Assembly (NCBI GenBank): GCA_028823185.1
Contig: JAPKBY010000034.1
Location: forward strand, 1-10,057
DNA: 10,057 bases
Origin: Planctomycetota bacterium
GTDB taxonomy: Bacteria; Planctomycetota; UBA1135; GCA-002686595
Direction: 5' to 3'
Under the pieces are notes generated by a model. That model had not been told where the DNA came from, did no database searches, and saw only the letters and a list, made by a program, of their open reading frames with translations. The position numbers and the translations under genes were made by a program. Positions 6,264-10,057 of this stretch are shown here, one piece after another. How positions within the stretch are numbered: the first letter of the stretch is position 1; each line of letters begins with the position of its first letter.

Positions 6264-7910
6264 GTGGACTCTCTACCGAATGACCCGCTCTTAAGCGCTG
6301 CCCCCTCGGTGTGGAAGGACTTCCCGCCGCTGGCGGACCCTGAAGCGCTGCCGAGTCGTGTCTTGGTTCTCGCGCCGCATCCTGACGATGAGGTCTTGGG
6401 TTGTGGCGGAATGTTGGCCTTCCACGCTGCGCGCGGGGATGAGGTCAGAGTTGTCTTCCTCACCGGAGCTGGAACTCCCCGTGAAGCGGAGGCGGTAAAT
6501 GCGGTGAGCGCGCTCGGCCTGGGTTCACCGACGCTCTGCTCCTTTAAAGATGGAGGACTCGCGGAGGAGCCAGAGCTTTCTGCTCGCATAGGGCGCGAGG
6601 TGGAGGAGTTCTCGCCCGGCTTGGTCTACGCTCCCTCGCCGCTCGAGCATCACCCTGATCATCGCGCGGCGCTGCGAGCGCTCGTTGATGCCGCGAAGAA
6701 GGCCCAGTTCAACTGTCTGCTCTATGGCGTGAATCAGCCGGCGCCACGTGGAGTCCTCTATGACATCACCGCGTGGGTGCAGGTGAAGAGGGCGGCGCTG
6801 GAAGCGCACGCTAGTCAGGCGCTCACGACTGGACTCATTGAGAAAGCAGAGGCGCTCGGGCGCGCCGCGACGATCAATGTGGATGACCCAGCTGTTCAGG
6901 CTTGTGAGTCCTTCAGCGACGTCTCCTCTGTTGAGCTCGCGAGCTTCGCGCGACGTGCAGATCAGTTGGCTCCGGCAGCGAAGGATGGCCTCCCCGGAAC
7001 CACAGCTGTCATCTCATCTTGGAATAAGATCGAGAGCGTGCGGCGCAACTTAGAGGGGCTCTTCAGGCAGACGCGCCCCTTCGCGCGTGTCGTTGTCGTG
7101 GACAACGCGTCCTCTGATGGGACTGCAGATATGATCCGCGCAGAGTTCCCTGCGGTTCACCTCGTGGAGATGCCGCACTCGCGTTACGGCGCCTGTGAGA
7201 CCTTCAATGTGGGCTTTGCGCAGGCTGAGACGCCATGGATCGCGATCCTAGACGATGATGTGGTGCTGCCGCCTGATTGGTTAGCGGGCGCAACAGCGCG
7301 CCTCTTGGAGGAGCCTGAGAGCACTGCTGTGCTCTCGACTAAGGTCGTCGAGCCCGGGATGCCTGAGAGCTATAAGAGCTCTGCTGCGGTAAACACGGAG
7401 CGCTATATGAGCACCTTCCGCGGATGCGCCTCCCTCGCTCGTCGTGCGCCGCTGGCGGAGGCAGGCTTCTACGATGAGCGCCTCTTCATCTACGGAAACG
7501 AACGGGACCTGACCTGCAGGCTTCAGAACGCTGGCTATCGCGTCTTGCAGTATCCGGGCGTAGAGGTCTTTCATGAGACCCCCTTTGGGATCAAACAAGG
7601 GCAGCGCAGCCTCTACTATCACGCGCGCAACGCTGGGATCTCGATGCTTAAATACGCACCGCTCAGCGCGCTCTTGAAGCTGCCCTGGCTGGTCCTCAAG
7701 GAGGTGGTCTTGCGACCTCGGACGGCAGAGGAGGCTGGTGAGGTGACTGACGCGACAGGGACGATCGGTATCGGTCGCTCTCTACGTGAGACGCGCGGTG
7801 CTTGGTGGGTGCTCTTGAAGGCGCTCTTCAGCATCGTCATGAACATCCCTTATTGCATTCGTCATCGGCGCCCGGTTCATCACCCTGACTTCGAGCTCCC
7901 CCTCGGCTGA
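6264..7910 (+). CDS. Fusion protein: PIG-L/LmbE deacetylase + GT2 glycosyltransferase
   Basis: This protein of about 548 residues joins two enzymes. Residues about 30-235 form a PIG-L deacetylase: RVLVLAPHPDDEVLGCGG (32-49) with His39, Asp41 and Asp42, then EHHPDH (128-133) with His130 and His133, and K-x6-H-x-S-Q (175-185). After a short Ala/Pro/Gly linker (about 236-246) a GT2 domain begins. It has TAVISSWNK (247-255), VVVVDNASSDGT (276-287), ILDDDVVLPPDW (328-339, DXD), and Asn412-Glu413-Arg414-Asp415 as the probable catalytic base region before LTCRLQNAGYRV. The C-terminus after about 450 is hydrophobic and basic (LPWLVLKEVVLRP, then WWVLLKALFSIVMNIPYC), suggesting membrane association. 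GTG 6264 is the first reasonable start in this frame, 4 nt after the GT4 stop, but has no good Shine-Dalgarno (GGAAGGG at 6238-6244 is far). GTG 6309 is an alternative. The frame is open back to 6051, but that would overlap the GT4 gene extensively. Both active sites look intact. Confidence 0.88.
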   Translation: MDSLPNDPLLSAAPSVWKDFPPLADPEALPSRVLVLAPHPDDEVLGCGGMLAFHAARGDEVRVVFLTGAGTPREAEAVNAVSALGLGSPTLCSFKDGGLAEEPELSARIGREVEEFSPGLVYAPSPLEHHPDHRAALRALVDAAKKAQFNCLLYGVNQPAPRGVLYDITAWVQVKRAALEAHASQALTTGLIEKAEALGRAATINVDDPAVQACESFSDVSSVELASFARRADQLAPAAKDGLPGTTAVISSWNKIESVRRNLEGLFRQTRPFARVVVVDNASSDGTADMIRAEFPAVHLVEMPHSRYGACETFNVGFAQAETPWIAILDDDVVLPPDWLAGATARLLEEPESTAVLSTKVVEPGMPESYKSSAAVNTERYMSTFRGCASLARRAPLAEAGFYDERLFIYGNERDLTCRLQNAGYRVLQYPGVEVFHETPFGIKQGQRSLYYHARNAGISMLKYAPLSALLKLPWLVLKEVVLRPRTAEEAGEVTDATGTIGIGRSLRETRGAWWVLLKALFSIVMNIPYCIRHRRPVHHPDFELPLG

Positions 7911-9007
7911 TGAGCGAAGCAAGCCAAGCCGTGGAGCAGGGTCTTAGCCCGCTGACGCCCGTCTCGGTCGTCATCGTCAACTACCAGGGGCGTGATCACC
8001 TCGCGCACACGCTCCCCGCTGTCGCCGCGCTAGAAGGCGTGATTACAGAGGTGATCCTCGTCGACAACAGTTCCACTGATGGGAGCCTTGAGCTCGCGCG
8101 CGAGCTCTCTCCTGGGATCACGGTGATTGAAGCTGGGGGAAACCTAGGGCCTGCTGCAGCGCGCAATTTAGGGCTCGAGGCGGCGCGCAATCGCTGGGTG
8201 CTGCTCCTCGATAACGACGTCATCTGTCCGCCCTTGACCTTGCGGGTGCTCTTAGCTGCTGCGGGTGATGGAGTGGCGCTGGTGCAGCCTCGAAGCGTCC
8301 TAGCTGATGCACCAGAGACGGTTCACTACGACGGCGGCTCAGCGCACTGCCAAGGCTTGATCTCTCTGGACAACTTCTACGCCCCGCTAGCTTCGGCAGG
8401 AGCAGCTGTTGCGCGTGATGTGGACGTCGTGATCTCACTCGCGCTGCTCGCTGACTCGCAGGCGGTCGCTGCTGTCGGGGGCTTTGACGAGGACTACTTC
8501 ATCCTCTTTGAAGACCTTGATCTCTCGTGGAGGTTGCGGACAAGGGGCATGCGCTTGAGGTTGGCGGCAGGAGTCTGCGTGCAACATAGAGCGGGGACGG
8601 CGGGGGTGAGCTTCCGTGAGGGACCCAGCTATCCCGCGCGTCGGCTCTTCTTTCATGCCCGGAATCGTTGGATGTTCCTCTTGAGGAATCTGCGCTGGCG
8701 GACGCTCCTGCTGCTCTCTCCGGTGCTCGCCCTCTATGAGCTCGCTGGCTTGGGTCTGGCGCTCGCTTCGGGTCACCCGCTCTCTTGGATTGAGGGAGAG
8801 CTCGCGGTTCTCTCGGGCCTAGGCAGGACCGCAGCGGCCCGTAAGCGCTCTCAGGCAGGCAGGACGCTGCCCGATCGGGCGCTGCTCGTCGGGGGGCCGC
8901 TGACACCTACGCCTGATGCCGTGCGTGGAATGAAGGGCTTCTTTTATGGCGCGCTCTCTAAATTCACCTGTGCCTGGTGGAGCTTAGTTCGTTGCTTCGC
9001 GGGTTGA
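7910..9007 (+). CDS. GT2 glycosyltransferase with C-terminal membrane segment
   Basis: This 365-residue GT-A-fold transferase follows the order expected for the WcaA/rhamnosyltransferase-like GT2 group: VSVVIVNYQGR (18-28), VILVDNSSTDGS (48-59), GGNLGPAAARNLG (76-88), the DXD motif LLDNDV (99-104), and FILFEDLDLSWRLR (197-210) with Glu201-Asp202 as catalytic candidates. A hydrophobic stretch at about 265-287 could anchor the protein to the inner membrane, with a basic cytoplasmic tail (AAARKRSQAGR) after it. The start ATG 7910 overlaps the upstream stop by one base (TGATG), and no Shine-Dalgarno is visible before it, so translation probably depends on re-initiation by ribosomes finishing the fusion gene. 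It is similar in type to the GT2 half of the preceding gene. The sugar transferred is unknown. Confidence 0.9.
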   Translation: MSEASQAVEQGLSPLTPVSVVIVNYQGRDHLAHTLPAVAALEGVITEVILVDNSSTDGSLELARELSPGITVIEAGGNLGPAAARNLGLEAARNRWVLLLDNDVICPPLTLRVLLAAAGDGVALVQPRSVLADAPETVHYDGGSAHCQGLISLDNFYAPLASAGAAVARDVDVVISLALLADSQAVAAVGGFDEDYFILFEDLDLSWRLRTRGMRLRLAAGVCVQHRAGTAGVSFREGPSYPARRLFFHARNRWMFLLRNLRWRTLLLLSPVLALYELAGLGLALASGHPLSWIEGELAVLSGLGRTAAARKRSQAGRTLPDRALLVGGPLTPTPDAVRGMKGFFYGALSKFTCAWWSLVRCFAG

Positions 9008-9068
9008 ATCACAGAGAGAGTCTGCTCGCGCGTGGATCCGAGCGCTCAGCTTTGGTTGGATCTCTCTT
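9008..9068 (+). other. 61-bp gap before the last gene, with inverted repeats
   Basis: This is the only gap of more than a few bases inside the operon. It contains the 8-bp palindrome GAGCGCTC (9040-9047), and AGAGAGA (9013-9019), which can pair with TCTCTCT (9061-9067) directly in front of GTG 9069. No T-run or clear promoter is visible. The gap breaks the overlap-coupled pattern, so the last GT4 may be translated independently. Confidence 0.35.
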
Positions 9069-10057
9069 GTGCGCGTTCTCCTAGTCAGTCATCGGTACCC
9101 GCCGGCCAACACAGCCGGGACGGAGGTGTATACCGCCGAGGTCGCGAGGCGCTTGGTCGCGCGCGGAGATGAGGTCGAGGTCTTCTGCGCGGAGAAGTCG
9201 ATCGGAGAGCCGGATCGCAGCCTCGGGCAGCGCTCGCACGAGGGCGTTCGGGTGCATGAGTTCGTGAACAACCTCCACTTGGCGGGCCTCAAAGAGACCT
9301 GGTCTCTGCCAGCGGCAGAGGAGGCCTTCGCCCTCGTCCTAGACTCCTTCAAGCCTGAGGTGGTGCACATCAACCACCTCATGTATCTCTCTCTGGGCTG
9401 CCTCAAAGAGGCGCGTTCGCGCCGCATCCCAGTGGTCTTCACTCTGCATGATCTCTGGCTCACCTGCCCGCGGTGGGGGCAGCGCTTGGGGTGGGATGGT
9501 GAGCTCTGTCACGACGTGGACTTGTCACGTTGTGGTGAGTGCATGGGGAACACGAAGTTTACGCAGACGCGTCTAGAGGAGCGCCTCGCAGGTTGGCTCT
9601 CGAAGCTCAAGGAGTCGACAGGCCTAGATCTCTCGGACGCGGCACGCGCTACACGCCGAGCCCTCGCTGAGCATGGTGATGGTGAGAGCGGCCTCGTCTC
9701 GCCTGAGCGAGCAGCGGAGCTGACCTTGGAGCTAGAAGCGCGTGACGCAGGCGTTCGCGAACTCGTCACGCAGAATGTGGATCGCTTCCTCTCTCCTAGC
9801 CGCTTTGTCGCTGATGAGCTCATTCGCTGGGGCTTGGATGACGCTCGCGTAGAGCACCTCGGGACGGGTCTGGCAGAGGGCGGAGTCGTTGAGCGGGCAC
9901 CGCGGACGGAGAGGCTTCGTGTTCGTTTCCTCGGCTCGTTGATTCCATCGAAGGGAGCGCACATCTTGGTCGAGGCGTGGGGGGCTATGAGCGCTGAAGC
10001 TCGCGCGCGAGGAGAGCTCACGCTCTTCGGGCCGGCAGGACATGATGCGCACTACAC
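9069..10057 (+). CDS. GT4 family glycosyltransferase, 3' end outside window
   Basis: An open frame runs from GTG 9069 to the window edge (329 complete codons, no stop). The N-terminus MRVLLVSHRYPPANTAGTEV (1-20) is the classic GT4 start with a glycine-rich loop, followed by VVHINHLMYLS (98-108) and VVFTLHDLWLTCPRW (122-136). Cysteines at 133, 147, 155 and 158 form a cluster like that of the GT4 at 4949-6259. Residues about 166-225 form a charged, probably helical stretch that makes the region before FLSPSRFVADEL (240-251) roughly 50 residues longer than in that paralog. The donor-binding domain begins at RVRFLGSLIPSKG (about 285-297) and is cut off before the EX7E motif. The start is the first one that gives the canonical first strand; the Shine-Dalgarno is weak (TTGGA 9056-9060). 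Substrate is unknown. Confidence 0.87.
   Translation, partial: MRVLLVSHRYPPANTAGTEVYTAEVARRLVARGDEVEVFCAEKSIGEPDRSLGQRSHEGVRVHEFVNNLHLAGLKETWSLPAAEEAFALVLDSFKPEVVHINHLMYLSLGCLKEARSRRIPVVFTLHDLWLTCPRWGQRLGWDGELCHDVDLSRCGECMGNTKFTQTRLEERLAGWLSKLKESTGLDLSDAARATRRALAEHGDGESGLVSPERAAELTLELEARDAGVRELVTQNVDRFLSPSRFVADELIRWGLDDARVEHLGTGLAEGGVVERAPRTERLRVRFLGSLIPSKGAHILVEAWGAMSAEARARGELTLFGPAGHDAHY

Noticed and set aside
9509..10021. 170-codon minus-strand open frame near the window end
   Set aside because: It is antisense to an uninterrupted GT4 frame with canonical motifs; Ser/Arg/Ala-rich low-complexity translation.
1..10057. CRISPR arrays, tRNA/rRNA genes, insertion sequences or phage genes
   Set aside because: No regularly spaced repeats, no RNA gene signatures, no transposase or integrase motifs and no terminal inverted repeats with target duplications were seen.

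Overview
This window looks like a polysaccharide (O-antigen-type) biosynthesis and export locus from a GC-rich Gram-negative bacterium. The Gram-negative assignment rests on a lipoprotein with an outer-membrane-type sorting residue and on a Wzm/Wzt exporter. GC-rich coding sequence with heavy use of CTC and GAG, plus GTG and TTG starts, fits a deltaproteobacterial/Myxococcota-like lineage (Bradymonadales is one thought). That placement is inference and no marker gene settles it. All recognised genes are on the + strand.

Layout. Positions 1-83 are the last codons of a gene whose tail resembles the C-terminus of the GTPase Der/EngA. It overlaps by 4 nt a small lipoprotein of unknown function (80-547). 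A 277-bp intergenic region (548-824) follows. It has no convincing ORF but contains several inverted repeats and is the likely leader of the main operon.

The operon starts with wzm (ABC-2 permease, 825-1742) and wzt (ATPase with a C-terminal carbohydrate-binding domain, 1739-2989). Next come a GT2 glycosyltransferase with an unexplained C-terminal domain (2986-4227), a PIG-L/LmbE-type deacetylase (4224-4952), a GT4 glycosyltransferase (4949-6259), a PIG-L deacetylase fused to a GT2 glycosyltransferase (about 6264-7910), a GT2 with a C-terminal membrane segment (7910-9007), and a GT4 cut off by the window end (9069 onward). Junctions from wzm to the last GT2 are 4-nt overlaps (GTGA, TTGA, ATGA, GTGA), a 4-nt gap, then a 1-nt overlap (TGATG). 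This is the pattern of a single translationally coupled operon.

How the genes may work together. Five transferase domains of two folds would build a glycan on the cytoplasmic face. Wzm/Wzt would export it, with the Wzt C-terminal domain probably recognising the finished chain. The unusual part is the pair of PIG-L deacetylases interleaved with the transferases, one of them physically fused to a GT2. The simplest reading is that N-acetylhexosamine residues are added and then N-deacetylated before export, giving a glycan with free amino groups. That is a hypothesis from gene content. No initiating transferase, flippase/polymerase pair, sugar-nucleotide biosynthesis gene or chain-terminating enzyme is in this window.
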